DNA of 64,000 nt from Rhodospirillales bacterium (GTDB lineage: Bacteria; Pseudomonadota; Alphaproteobacteria; Dongiales; Dongiaceae): NCBI GenBank assembly GCA_009885795.1, contig VFKA01000012.1:1-64000 (forward strand), read 5' to 3'. The notes under the pieces were generated by a model, which did not search any database, had not been told where the DNA came from, and was given only the letters and a program-made list of their open reading frames with translations. A program made the translations under genes and the position numbers. Positions 15,975-24,962 of the stretch are shown piece by piece (the stretch's first letter is position 1; every line of letters starts with the position of its first letter).

Positions 15975-17438
15975 ATGATTGTGCCCGTCTTTCGAAGCGG
16001 CTTGCGTCGACTTTTTTGGGCGCCCGTACTTCTGACCTTGTCCCTTGGCCTCCTCGGTGCGCTGCGCCCGGCCAATGCCGAGGGCGAGCTGCACATTTAC
16101 AACTGGCGCTACTACATCAGTCCCGAGGTGATCGAGAAGTTCGCGCAGACCTATGACGTCAACGTCACGCTTGACGAATATGAGACGAACCGCGAGCTGC
16201 TGGCCACAGTGCGCGCCGGCAATACTGACTACGACATTGTCGTGCCGGGCTACTGGGCGGTGCAATTGCTGATCGAGGATGGGTTGCTCGCCGAAACCCG
16301 GCCCAACCAAATGGAGAATTTCAAGAACGTCGATCCGCGCTGGGTCGATGTGTTCTGGGATCCGGGCCGCAGCTACAGCGTACCCTATCATTGGGGCACG
16401 ATTGGCGTCATCCTCGACAGCGCGGCGTACGCCAACGAGATGAACCCGCTCAAGCTGATCTTCGAGCCGCCGCCGGAACTGCAGGGCCGGATCAGCGTCG
16501 TCCCGGAAGGCGCCGACGTGATCGACGCGGCGCTACGCTATCTCGGCAAACCGTCCTGCACCGACGACCCCGGAGACCTCAAGGCTCTTGCCAACTTGCT
16601 TCAGAACGCCAAACGCCATTGGCTGTCGAGTACATACTACATCTCGGATGTGATGGTCTCAGGCGACGCGAAGCTCTCCTATGGGTGGAGCTCAATTGCC
16701 GCGTTCGTCCGCGAGCAGAAGTCCACCGTGACGTACGTTTATCCGCGTGAAGGCCTTTCCGGCTGGATGGACAATGTGGTTGTGCTGAAGGACGCCCCAA
16801 ACCTGGAGAACGCCAAGCTGTTCCAGAACTTCGTGATGGACCCGGAGATCGCGGCCATGAACTCCATCGCCAACTTGGCGGCCAATGCCATCCTCGGCAG
16901 CGAAAAATTCCTGCCGCCGGACTTTGGCGAGACCCCGGAGATCAAGCTACTGCCGGGCGTCGAGCCGGAATTCTTGCAGACATGCCCGAAGAAGGTGGTG
17001 AACAACTACGACGCCATCTGGACGGAAGTGGTTGGCCCGGCTCGTGGGCGAGAAGCGATCAACCAAACCCTCGCCGGTGTGGCGATCCGGGGTTACGACC
17101 CGGTCGCCTATTTCACCGACGGCCACGCCGTCAAGGGATCGGATGAGTTCGCCTACGAGTGGCTCGGGGCCGTTTGGTACTTCGCAAGCGCCGAGCGCCG
17201 CGAGGTCTTTGCGGCAGATCCAGTCAAATACGCGCCTCAGTATGGCGGCTACTGTGCCAGTGCGATGGTCGATGGGCAGGCAGCTACTGCCGATCCGGAG
17301 GCTTGGCGCATCGTCGACAGCAAACTTTACTTGATTTTCTCGCAAGGTGGGCTGTTGAGTTGGTCGAACAATGCTCCCGAAAAGATCGAAAAGGCTGATG
17401 CTAGATGGGAGCAGCTTAGGGCCGATTTGACCGAGTAA
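15975..17438 (+). CDS. Polyamine-type solute-binding protein fused to a C-terminal YHS domain
   Basis: The product of about 487 residues has a signal peptide (FWAPVLLTLSLGLLGAL, cleavage near ANA-EG) and a PotD-like family 1 binding domain (LHIYNWRYYISPEVIEKFAQ, YDIVVPGYWAVQLLIEDGLL, KLSYGWSSIAAFV, GWMDNVVVLKDAPN). From about residue 370 it carries a YHS domain (GVAIRGYDPVAYFTDGHAVKGS, WYFASAERREVFAADPVKYAPQYGGYC). YHS domains are small metal-associated modules usually encoded alone. Both parts lie in one uninterrupted frame. ATG 15975 sits 8 bases behind GGAG; GTG 15966 and TTG 15969 are alternatives. No permease or ATPase gene is adjacent, so this is an orphan binding protein, perhaps a sensor or metal scavenger. 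Confidence 0.85.
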   Translation: MIVPVFRSGLRRLFWAPVLLTLSLGLLGALRPANAEGELHIYNWRYYISPEVIEKFAQTYDVNVTLDEYETNRELLATVRAGNTDYDIVVPGYWAVQLLIEDGLLAETRPNQMENFKNVDPRWVDVFWDPGRSYSVPYHWGTIGVILDSAAYANEMNPLKLIFEPPPELQGRISVVPEGADVIDAALRYLGKPSCTDDPGDLKALANLLQNAKRHWLSSTYYISDVMVSGDAKLSYGWSSIAAFVREQKSTVTYVYPREGLSGWMDNVVVLKDAPNLENAKLFQNFVMDPEIAAMNSIANLAANAILGSEKFLPPDFGETPEIKLLPGVEPEFLQTCPKKVVNNYDAIWTEVVGPARGREAINQTLAGVAIRGYDPVAYFTDGHAVKGSDEFAYEWLGAVWYFASAERREVFAADPVKYAPQYGGYCASAMVDGQAATADPEAWRIVDSKLYLIFSQGGLLSWSNNAPEKIEKADARWEQLRADLTE

Positions 17439-17555
17439 CTGACGGCCGACCAAGACTCATTACTGAGGCCCAAGAGGTCGCTTTCAGCCGGCTCAGCATG
17501 TGCGAGAGGCGAATCTTTGGCGAATGCACACGAACGATCCGACAATCGCCCGGAC

Positions 17556-19754
17556 CTACGGTTTCACCGAAAACCTGTAACTAGCGTAGGGGCTCACATA
17601 AATGTACTCGTTTTGCGCTGCGGGCGTTCCAACAGGATTTCGGTAGACATAGCCGCAATGCTTGCGGCCCATGAGGACGGCTTCGTATTGCTGACACAGC
17701 TTGTTGCCTTCCGGGGAGAGTCGCCCCGTAAGGAGAGTCCGCGAGTCGCGGTAGGCAAATGTCCCGTTTTTGCTGATCTCCTGTACGAACGGACCACCGA
17801 TGTCGCCCGTGCCCATCCAGGTTCGGCCGAAGGTCAGCGCCACAATTTCCTGGCCACCGAGACGGCGCTCCGGCCGCCCTTGATATCCGAAGGGCCACTC
17901 CGGCATTCCGGCCTGGCGCAACGCCTCAAGCAAATGATCCAGGTCCTCTTTGCGCTTGTAGTGGGAGTACCGTACCCGCAGGAACTCCAGATTGATTATG
18001 CCTCCCATCTTGAGCATCTCGCGCACTGTGGCACGTGCTTCGGGAAGTCGGTCCAGATTGACGTAGACTACGGCGAGTTCCTCGAGGTAAGGCACGCCGC
18101 CCTCGCGAGCTTTCTCCAGCTCTTCCCGCGCCCTCTCGTATTGGTGGTTGTGAAATAGCACCCAGCCAAAATCGGCGCGGAACTGCGGCGAGGGTTTCGG
18201 ATCCATCCGCTGCGCGGTTTCCATGGCCGCCAGCGCCTCGGCGTGGCGCCCAGCATAGGTCAGCGCGCCGGCCAGATAGGTATAGGCCTCGGGGTTGTTG
18301 GGTTGCAGGGATATAGCTTTGCGTGCCGTCTCGATGGCTTGGTCATGCCAGCCGTCGGCCGTTTGCAGCGCGCTCAAGATGGAATAGGGCTTCGGGCTGC
18401 TTGGGTCTAACGCCAGTGCCCGGCTCGCTGCCTCATAGGCCTCCTTGCGAGCCACGGGGATGGGTCTCACGTCATCGTTTTGGTAGAGCCAGGCATCGGT
18501 CACGATCCGGGCATAGCCGGCGAAGGCGTCGGCGAATCTGGGATCGAGCGCGATCGCCTTCTGGTAGAGCGCGAGAGCCTCGCCTTGCGTCTCGCTCCAG
18601 CCGCGGCCCAGCGTTTCGGCCCGGAGGTAGTAGTCATAGGCCTCAAGGTTGTCGGTGGGCGGCTTGCGCTGGAGTTTCTTTCTCTCCTCTTCGGGCAGGT
18701 CGCCTTCGTATCCGAGGAGCTTTGTTGCGATGCTTGCGGTCAGATCGTCCTGGATGTGAAAGATGTCTTCTGGGCTTCGGTCGATGGGTTCTGATAGGAC
18801 GAGATTCCTGTTGGTGGCCTCGATCAACTGCGGCGTGACGCGAATCTTGTCTCCCAGGTCTCGTATGCTGCCCTTGAGAACGTATTTCACGCCCAAATCG
18901 CAACCAACCTGCCGAACATCGACATCGCTACCCTCGTAAACCCGAGTGGAATTTCCGGCGATGACGAACAGGTCACCTGAGCGCGACAGGTTCGTGATGA
19001 CATCCTCGGTGAGGCCGTTGGCCAGACGCACCCATTTCGGGTCGTCGCCGATATAGTCGAACGGCAGCACCGCGATCGAAGGCCTGTCGGGCAGCTGCAG
19101 TGCGCATGCCGGTTCGCGCAGATAGTTGTTCCAGACCAGAGCGACGACGGTGATCGGCAGCACGAACGCGAGTACCGCGATGACAGCTCGCTGTCGGCGC
19201 AAAGTCGCCAGCCATAAGAGCGTCCGCGGCCGCCGCGCCGCGCCATCGATCAGCACGCGATAGACCGAGACCGGCTCGGTGATATTCTTGACGCGATGCT
19301 TGCCGAGCGGCTCGAATGCGACGCCGACCTTGGTCTTGACCTGGCTGTAGACGTTGCTCGACACGCAGATGCCGCCGGGCTCGGCCAGCGCCTCCACGCG
19401 GGCGGACACGTTGACGCCATCGCCGAACAGGTTGCCGCCCTCGACCATCACGTCGCCGATGTTGAGGCCGATGCGGAACTCGAGCCGCTTGTCCGGCGGC
19501 ACCGGCTCGTTGCGCCACGCCATCTCCCGCTGGATTTCGACCGCGGCGTGGACCGCCTCGACCGCGCTGCCGAACTCGGCGACGACGCTGTCGCCGGCGC
19601 TGCCGAAGACGCGCCCGCGATGGGCGACGATCAGGCCGTCCATGACCTCGCGCCGGGCGCGGAGTGCGTTGAGGGTTCCTTCCTCGTCCGCCCCCATCAG
19701 CCGGCTGTAGCCGGCGACATCGGCGGCGAGGATGGCGGCAAGTTTGCGTTCCAC
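17556..19754 (-). CDS. Class III adenylate/guanylate cyclase with TolB-like and TPR domains
   Basis: The 732-residue product begins with a cyclase homology domain (residues 1-170) that keeps both metal aspartates (D12 in LAADVAGYS, D55 in GSAGDSVVAEF) and the Asn-Arg pair in GVNVSARVEALAEPG. A transmembrane helix follows (AVIAVLAFVLPITVVALVW, about 190-210). A TolB/FlgO-like segment comes next (SIAVLPFDYIGDD, VKYVLKGSIRDLGDKIRVTPQLIEA), then tetratricopeptide repeats (about 400-620). The cyclase domain faces the cytoplasm. About 90 C-terminal residues (GGPFVQEISKNGTFAYRDS, YVYRNPVGTPAAQNEY) form an extra module I do not recognise. It would make cAMP or cGMP in response to an unknown cue. Confidence 0.9.
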   Translation of the reverse strand: MERKLAAILAADVAGYSRLMGADEEGTLNALRARREVMDGLIVAHRGRVFGSAGDSVVAEFGSAVEAVHAAVEIQREMAWRNEPVPPDKRLEFRIGLNIGDVMVEGGNLFGDGVNVSARVEALAEPGGICVSSNVYSQVKTKVGVAFEPLGKHRVKNITEPVSVYRVLIDGAARRPRTLLWLATLRRQRAVIAVLAFVLPITVVALVWNNYLREPACALQLPDRPSIAVLPFDYIGDDPKWVRLANGLTEDVITNLSRSGDLFVIAGNSTRVYEGSDVDVRQVGCDLGVKYVLKGSIRDLGDKIRVTPQLIEATNRNLVLSEPIDRSPEDIFHIQDDLTASIATKLLGYEGDLPEEERKKLQRKPPTDNLEAYDYYLRAETLGRGWSETQGEALALYQKAIALDPRFADAFAGYARIVTDAWLYQNDDVRPIPVARKEAYEAASRALALDPSSPKPYSILSALQTADGWHDQAIETARKAISLQPNNPEAYTYLAGALTYAGRHAEALAAMETAQRMDPKPSPQFRADFGWVLFHNHQYERAREELEKAREGGVPYLEELAVVYVNLDRLPEARATVREMLKMGGIINLEFLRVRYSHYKRKEDLDHLLEALRQAGMPEWPFGYQGRPERRLGGQEIVALTFGRTWMGTGDIGGPFVQEISKNGTFAYRDSRTLLTGRLSPEGNKLCQQYEAVLMGRKHCGYVYRNPVGTPAAQNEYIYVSPYASYRFSVKP

Positions 19755-19981
19755 AGTGGAATGTCCCGGGAATTAGGACGCCAAGATTGACAAATCCTAG
19801 GCCCCTAACAACGCTATGGCCAGTCCGTTCAGGGTCAAAAACAGCGGTGTCGGCAAGCCCACGGTATGTCAGCAGTATCTTCGGCAACGGAAATCCCCGA
19901 CGCCCTCCAGCACTTACGCTTCGAGCCAGCGGTCAGCTCCACTGCCTAGTTGGGCGAGACGATGTTCGAGGCACCCCCCTC

Positions 19982-20797
19982 TCACGTCTTCGGATAGTCG
20001 CCAGCATGCCGGACGATGAGCTCGCGAGGAGATTCCGAACCGCGCTGTATCAGGAAACGCACCTCGTCCCCAACTGTGCGCTTGCGGAGCGCATCCTGAA
20101 CCTCTTGGCGACCGCGCACCTGTTGACCATCAACCGCGAGGACCAGTTCTCCGCCTTGCACCCCGGCCCGCGCCAGCTCGCTTTCCCGCTTGGGAGGGAG
20201 GAAAACGAAACCGGGCGGCTTGGATTCGGTAGGGGCCGCGTCTCGCCACGCGTCGATCAGTGATTCGGTGCCAATTGACACGCAGCCGCAGGCACCGAGG
20301 CCGCACATGGGGCAGGTACATGCGCAGTGAAGCCCGTCCTGGGCGAGCTGCCAAGCCACAACCCCTGGCAGCAGCCGCGCCGTGGATAGTGCGGCGCCGG
20401 CATGCGCCTTCAGATGCTCCGGCGCGATTTCTCTGAGACGCGGCTCATAGAGCCGTAGCGCCACCTCGTACAGCATACCATAGCTGAGTGCTAAATGGTG
20501 GAAAGCCAAGCACAGGTCCCGCATGACCTCGGAGAGTGCGGTGGCCTCCCTCGATGCGTCCTGAGGGCTCGTCGTCTCCCCGCTCGGCTCGGCCCCACCG
20601 GAGTCCTTGAGGTAGGAGGCAAGCTGATCGCGGTGCGTCTGCACCATCGGCTGGAGGCGCTGAATGGCTGCGAGGGCATCAGGGTATCCGGAGGACAGTT
20701 GCTGCGCTCGCTCAAGCCTTCCTGCTACTTCACCCTCGAACGCGACGACCTCCGCTACGGAACGGCGGATTACCATGAGCCTCAGATCGATCGTCAA
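19982..20797 (-). CDS. Cys-rich helical protein with C-terminal PDZ domain
   Basis: The 271-residue product is helical in its first 150 residues (EGEVAGRLERAQQLSS, RDLCLAFHHLALSYGMLYEVALRLYEPRL). A compact cysteine cluster follows (HCACTCPMCGLGACGC, six cysteines), then a PDZ domain (PPGFVFLPPKRESELARAGVQ, GGELVLAVDGQQVRGRQEVQDALR). No signal peptide is evident. The start is TTG 20797 behind GGAGG; ATG 20776 is the alternative. The cysteine cluster suggests metal or iron-sulfur binding. I know no named family. It faces the cyclase gene in the same direction, with 230 bases between. Confidence 0.7.
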   Translation of the reverse strand: MTIDLRLMVIRRSVAEVVAFEGEVAGRLERAQQLSSGYPDALAAIQRLQPMVQTHRDQLASYLKDSGGAEPSGETTSPQDASREATALSEVMRDLCLAFHHLALSYGMLYEVALRLYEPRLREIAPEHLKAHAGAALSTARLLPGVVAWQLAQDGLHCACTCPMCGLGACGCVSIGTESLIDAWRDAAPTESKPPGFVFLPPKRESELARAGVQGGELVLAVDGQQVRGRQEVQDALRKRTVGDEVRFLIQRGSESPRELIVRHAGDYPKT

Positions 20798-21065
20798 TCC
20801 CTGATCCTCCCTGTGCCAACCGAATGTTTCTGAGCCAAGGCTAGTCGAATAGCCTCGCTACGACAAAGACTCCCTTGCGGATTGTCCGCCAATGGGATGG
20901 TCCGGCCGTGTTCCTGCCATGCCAGCGATTGAAGCTGGTCAGGGGGCGACAAGGACAAGGAATACGCTATGGTCGACAAGTGATCTGAGGTCCGCTTCGG
21001 GTCAAATTGAGACACGACCCACACCGGCGTCCGCATTGACCGGCCGTCTCGCCCTATTCTAGAAG

Positions 21066-22070
21066 ATGCCCATGGCCCATACGTTCTTCTGTGTCGACGC
21101 GCACACTTGCGGCAACCCGGTGCGCGTGGTCGCCGGGGGCGCGCCGATGCTGCATGGCGACACCGCCAGCGCCCGGCGCAAGTATTTCATGGACCACTAC
21201 GACTGGATCCGGACCGGCCTCATGTTCGAGCCGCGCGGCCATGACATGATGTCGGGCAGCATCCTGCTCCCGCCGACGCGGCCCGATTGCGATTTGGGGA
21301 TCGTCTTCATCGAGACGAGCGGATGCCTGCCGATGTGCGGCCACGGAACCATCGGCACCGTGACCGTCGCGATCGAGCGCGGTTTGGTGCAACCGAAGGA
21401 CGAGAACCGCCTGCGTCTCGATACCCCCGCCGGCGTGGTCGAGGCGCAACTGACGCGCAATGGCCCTTACGTCGAGTCGGTTCGCATCCGCAACGTCGCC
21501 TCCTATCTTCACGCGACCGATGTCGAGGTCGAGTGTCCGGGTCTGGGCCTTCTCACCGTTGACGTCGCCTATGGCGGAAATTTCTACGCCATCGTCGAAC
21601 CGCAGAAGAACTACGCCGACATGAGCGATCTTTCCCCCGCCGACATCCTTCGCCTCAGCCCGCTCATTCGCAAGCGCTTGAACGAAACCGGCGAGTACGT
21701 TCACCCCGAGGATCCGACGATCCGGGGCCTCAGCCACGTCCTATGGACCGGACGCCCGCGCGACCCCAAGGCCCATGCCCGCAACGCCGTCTTCTATGGC
21801 GACAAGGCGATCGACCGAAGCCCGTGCGGCACGGGAACCTCGGCGCGCATGGCGCAGCTGGTGGCCAAGGGGCGCCTCGCCGTTGGCGGCGAGTTCGTCC
21901 ACGAAAGCATCATCGGCAGTTTGTTTCATGGCCGCGTCGAAGCGGCGGCCAAGGTCGGCAACCATGCGGCGATCCTGCCTTCCGTCGAGGGCTGGGCCCG
22001 CATCACCGGATTCAACACGATCTTCATCGACGACCGCGATCCCTACCGGCACGGATTCCAGGTCGTTTAG
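21066..22070 (+). CDS. Proline racemase family enzyme, probably 4-hydroxyproline 2-epimerase
   Basis: The 334-residue product starts FFCVDAHTCGNPVRVV and keeps both catalytic cysteines: C91 in PMCGHGTIG and C254 in SPCGTGTSA. With both cysteines it should be an epimerase/racemase rather than a trans-3-hydroxyproline dehydratase, which has Thr or Ser at one site. 4-hydroxyproline 2-epimerase converts trans-4-hydroxy-L-proline to the cis-D isomer, the first step of collagen hydroxyproline breakdown. The other hydroxyproline catabolic genes (dehydrogenase, deaminase) are not next to it, so the substrate is inferred only. Confidence 0.87.
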   Translation: MPMAHTFFCVDAHTCGNPVRVVAGGAPMLHGDTASARRKYFMDHYDWIRTGLMFEPRGHDMMSGSILLPPTRPDCDLGIVFIETSGCLPMCGHGTIGTVTVAIERGLVQPKDENRLRLDTPAGVVEAQLTRNGPYVESVRIRNVASYLHATDVEVECPGLGLLTVDVAYGGNFYAIVEPQKNYADMSDLSPADILRLSPLIRKRLNETGEYVHPEDPTIRGLSHVLWTGRPRDPKAHARNAVFYGDKAIDRSPCGTGTSARMAQLVAKGRLAVGGEFVHESIIGSLFHGRVEAAAKVGNHAAILPSVEGWARITGFNTIFIDDRDPYRHGFQVV

Positions 22071-22078
22071 GTCGTGAG

Positions 22079-22251
22079 CATTGTCCGAATCGCTGGAATC
22101 TTGTTCTCAATGTCCCTGTCGTCCCGGCGCAAGCCGGGACCCATCGCGACGAGGGCTCGATGGATTCCGGCTTTCGCCGGAATGACAAACTTGGAGCATG
22201 TAGGCCGGTGCGACAGGAATGTTGAGAGCATGATTCCAATATTTCGGATTC
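22079..22251. repeat. Composite inverted-repeat element with two internal hairpins
   Basis: The outer arms (22079-22121 and 22211-22251) are about 40-nt imperfect inverted repeats: TGGAATCTTGTTCTCAATG on the left pairs with CATGATTCCA and neighbouring bases on the right. Inside are two short hairpins, GTCCCGGCGCAAGCCGGGAC and ATTCCGGCTTTCGCCGGAAT, of the kind repeated in many alphaproteobacterial genomes. It fills the gap between the epimerase stop and the glycerate kinase start. It carries no coding capacity. Confidence 0.75.
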
Positions 22252-22258
22252 TGCCCTA

Positions 22259-23533
22259 GTGCAACCAAGCCCCCGCCAATTCCTGCGCGAATTGTTCGAT
22301 GCGGCGTTGGCGGCGGCCGATCCGCTGGCCCGCGTGCCGGCGCACCTGCCGCGCCCGCCAAAGGGGCGTACCGTCGTCGTGGGCGCCGGCAAGGCCGCCG
22401 CCGCGATGGCGAAGGCCGTCGAGGATCATTGGCCGGGCCCCCTCGCCGGCCTCGTGGTGACGCGCTACGGGCATGGGCTTGCCTGCTCCCGCATCAAGGT
22501 CGTGGAAGCCGGCCACCCCGTGCCGGACGCCGTGGGCGAGGCGACCGCGGGCGACATCCTGCGGCTGGTGCGGGGCTTAAGCCCGGACGACCTCGTGTTA
22601 TGCCTGGTCTCGGGCGGTGGGTCGGCGCTGCTGTCCCTGCCCGCTCCCGGCCTCGCGTTGGCGGACAAGCAGTCCATCTCCCGCGCCTTGCTAAAATGCG
22701 GCGCCGCGATCGGCGAAATGAACACGGTGCGCAAGCATTTGTCCGCTATCAAGGGCGGAAGACTGGCGGCGGCGGCGGCGCCGGCAAAGGTCGTCACGCT
22801 TGTCATCTCCGACGTGCCGGGAGACGACCCGTCGGTGATCGGGTCGGGCCCGACCACCGCCGATCCGACGACGGCCGCCGACGCCTTGGGCGTCCTCGCC
22901 AAGTACGCCATCGACGCCTCGCCAGCCGTCATTGCCCATCTCAAATCCGGCGCCAACGAGACGCCGAAGCCGGGCGATCCCAGGCTGGCGCGGGCCAAGA
23001 CCATCATCGTTGCCCGGCCGCAGGATGCCCTGGAGGCGGCCGCCGCCCGCGCGCGCGAACTCGGGATAACGCCGGTCATCCTCGGCGACAGCATCGAGGG
23101 CGAGGCCCGCGAGGTCGCCAAGGTTCACGCCGCCATCGCCAGCCAGATCGCCCGCTTCGGGCAGCCGGCCGAGGCTCCGGCCGTGCTGCTGTCGGGGGGC
23201 GAGACGACCGTGACAGTGCGCGGACACGGGCGCGGCGGGCGCAACGCCGAGTTCCTGCTGGCGCTGGCGCTCGAGCTCAAGGGAGCCGCCGGCATTCACG
23301 CCCTTGCCGCCGACACCGACGGCATCGATGGAACCGAGGACAACGCCGGCGCCGTGGCGGCACCCGACAGCCTGGCGCGCGCCGCGCAGGCGGGCCTCGA
23401 CGCGAGGGCGCTTTTCGCCGACAATGATTCATATCGGTTCTTCTCGGCCCTGGGGGATCTCGTGACGACCGGACCCACGCGTACCAACGTCAACGACTTC
23501 CGGGCCATCTTCATCGCGCCGCCCGTCGCCTAG
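22259..23533 (+). CDS. Glycerate 2-kinase, MOFRL family
   Basis: The 424-residue product has the glycerate kinase pattern: VVVGAGKAAAAMAKAVEDHW, VVTRYGHG, VVEAGHPVPDAVGEATAGDIL, LCLVSGGGSALLSLP, LLKCGAAIGEMNTVRKHLSAIKGGRL, and the MOFRL C-terminal domain (GGETTVTVRGHGRGGRNAEFLLALA). It phosphorylates D-glycerate to 2-phosphoglycerate in the cytoplasm. GTG 22259 is used; there is no clear Shine-Dalgarno, and a repeat element ends 8 bases upstream. The pyruvate kinase gene begins 4 bases after its stop, so the pair channels glycerate to pyruvate through enolase. Confidence 0.93.
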   Translation: MQPSPRQFLRELFDAALAAADPLARVPAHLPRPPKGRTVVVGAGKAAAAMAKAVEDHWPGPLAGLVVTRYGHGLACSRIKVVEAGHPVPDAVGEATAGDILRLVRGLSPDDLVLCLVSGGGSALLSLPAPGLALADKQSISRALLKCGAAIGEMNTVRKHLSAIKGGRLAAAAAPAKVVTLVISDVPGDDPSVIGSGPTTADPTTAADALGVLAKYAIDASPAVIAHLKSGANETPKPGDPRLARAKTIIVARPQDALEAAAARARELGITPVILGDSIEGEAREVAKVHAAIASQIARFGQPAEAPAVLLSGGETTVTVRGHGRGGRNAEFLLALALELKGAAGIHALAADTDGIDGTEDNAGAVAAPDSLARAAQAGLDARALFADNDSYRFFSALGDLVTTGPTRTNVNDFRAIFIAPPVA

Positions 23534-23536
23534 AGC

Positions 23537-24955
23537 ATGACACGAGCACGCAAGACCAAGATCGTCGCGACACTGGGGCCCATGAGCGACACCGTGGAGC
23601 GCGTGCGCGCCCTCCATGAGGCGGGCGCCGATGTCTTTCGCCTCAACGCGAGCCACGGCACGCATGCCACGCTTCGGCGGAGCTACGACGTGGTGCGCCG
23701 GGTCGAGGCCGAATGCGGCCGGCCCTTGGGCATCGTCTTCGACCTGCAAGGCCCCAAGATTCGCATCGGGGCATTCGCGACGGATTCCGTCGAACTGGCG
23801 GCGGGATCGAAGTTCCGGCTCGATCTCTCGGACGCGCCGGGCGACGTGCATCGCGTCCAGTTGCCGCATGCCAAGGTCATGGCGGCCCTGGCGCCGGATC
23901 AGGAGGTCCTGCTCGACGATGGGCGGCTGCGGTTGCGCATCGATCGCCGCGGCCCCGATTTCGTCGAGACCACCGTCGTGACCGGCGGACGGCTCAGCAA
24001 CCGCAAGGGGGTCAATCTGCCGGGCATTACCCTGCCCTTGTCGCCGTTGACGGCCAAGGACCACGTCGACCTGCAATTCGGACTCGATCTCGGCGTCGAT
24101 TGGATCGCGCTCTCGTTCGTGCAGCGACCGGACGACATCGCCGAAGCGCGCCGGCTCATCGCCGGGCGCGCCGCCGTGCTGGCGAAGATCGAAAAGCCGT
24201 CGGCGATCGACCGGCTCGACGAGTTGATCGAGCTCGCCGATGCCTGCATGGTGGCGCGCGGCGACCTCGGCGTGGAGCTGCCGCCGGAGGACGTGCCGGG
24301 CCTGCAGAAGCGCATCATCGCGGCGAGCCGGCGTGCCGGCAAACCCGTCATCGTCGCGACCCAAATGCTCGAATCGATGGTGCACGCGCCGGCGCCCACC
24401 CGCGCCGAGGCCTCCGACGTCGCCACGGCCGTTTATGACGGCGCCGACGCGCTCATGCTATCGGCCGAATCCGCCACCGGCGCTTACCCGGTCGAGGCGG
24501 TGGCGATGATGGATCGAATCATCGCCCGGACCGAGAAGGATCCCATCCATCGCCAGATCATGGACGCGCAGCGCCCCGAGCTCGAGGCGACCGCGGCCGA
24601 CGCCATCAGCGCGGCGGCGGCGCAAGCGGCGCTGACGCTGTCGGCGGCGGCGATCGTCACTTACACGATGTCGGGGTCGACCGCGCTCCGCGCCGCGCGC
24701 GAGCGCCCGCACGTTCCCGTTCTTTGTCTCACCGCCCGGCTCGAGACGGCCCGGCGGATGGCCCTGGCCTGGGGCACGCACTGCGTCTATACCGACGATG
24801 TCCACACTTTTTCCGAGATGGTCGACAAGGCCTGCCGCATCGCGCTCGAACAAGGCATGGCGAAACGGGGCGACCGCATCATCGTGACCGCCGGCGTGCC
24901 GTTCGGTACGCCCGGCTCCACGAACATCCTGCGCATCGCCTGGATCGGCGGTTGA
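23537..24955 (+). CDS. pyk: Pyruvate kinase
   Basis: The 472-residue product has RKTKIVATLGPMSD, FRLNASHGTH, FDLQGPKIRIG, the catalytic LAKIEKPSAIDRLDEL with the conserved lysine, MVARGDLGVELP and KPVIVATQMLESM, in normal order and length. It makes ATP and pyruvate from phosphoenolpyruvate. It is translationally close to the glycerate kinase. Pairing with that gene suggests an isozyme serving glycerate, glyoxylate or hydroxypyruvate catabolism. Confidence 0.95.
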   Translation: MTRARKTKIVATLGPMSDTVERVRALHEAGADVFRLNASHGTHATLRRSYDVVRRVEAECGRPLGIVFDLQGPKIRIGAFATDSVELAAGSKFRLDLSDAPGDVHRVQLPHAKVMAALAPDQEVLLDDGRLRLRIDRRGPDFVETTVVTGGRLSNRKGVNLPGITLPLSPLTAKDHVDLQFGLDLGVDWIALSFVQRPDDIAEARRLIAGRAAVLAKIEKPSAIDRLDELIELADACMVARGDLGVELPPEDVPGLQKRIIAASRRAGKPVIVATQMLESMVHAPAPTRAEASDVATAVYDGADALMLSAESATGAYPVEAVAMMDRIIARTEKDPIHRQIMDAQRPELEATAADAISAAAAQAALTLSAAAIVTYTMSGSTALRAARERPHVPVLCLTARLETARRMALAWGTHCVYTDDVHTFSEMVDKACRIALEQGMAKRGDRIIVTAGVPFGTPGSTNILRIAWIGG

Positions 24956-24962
24956 GCGGCGC

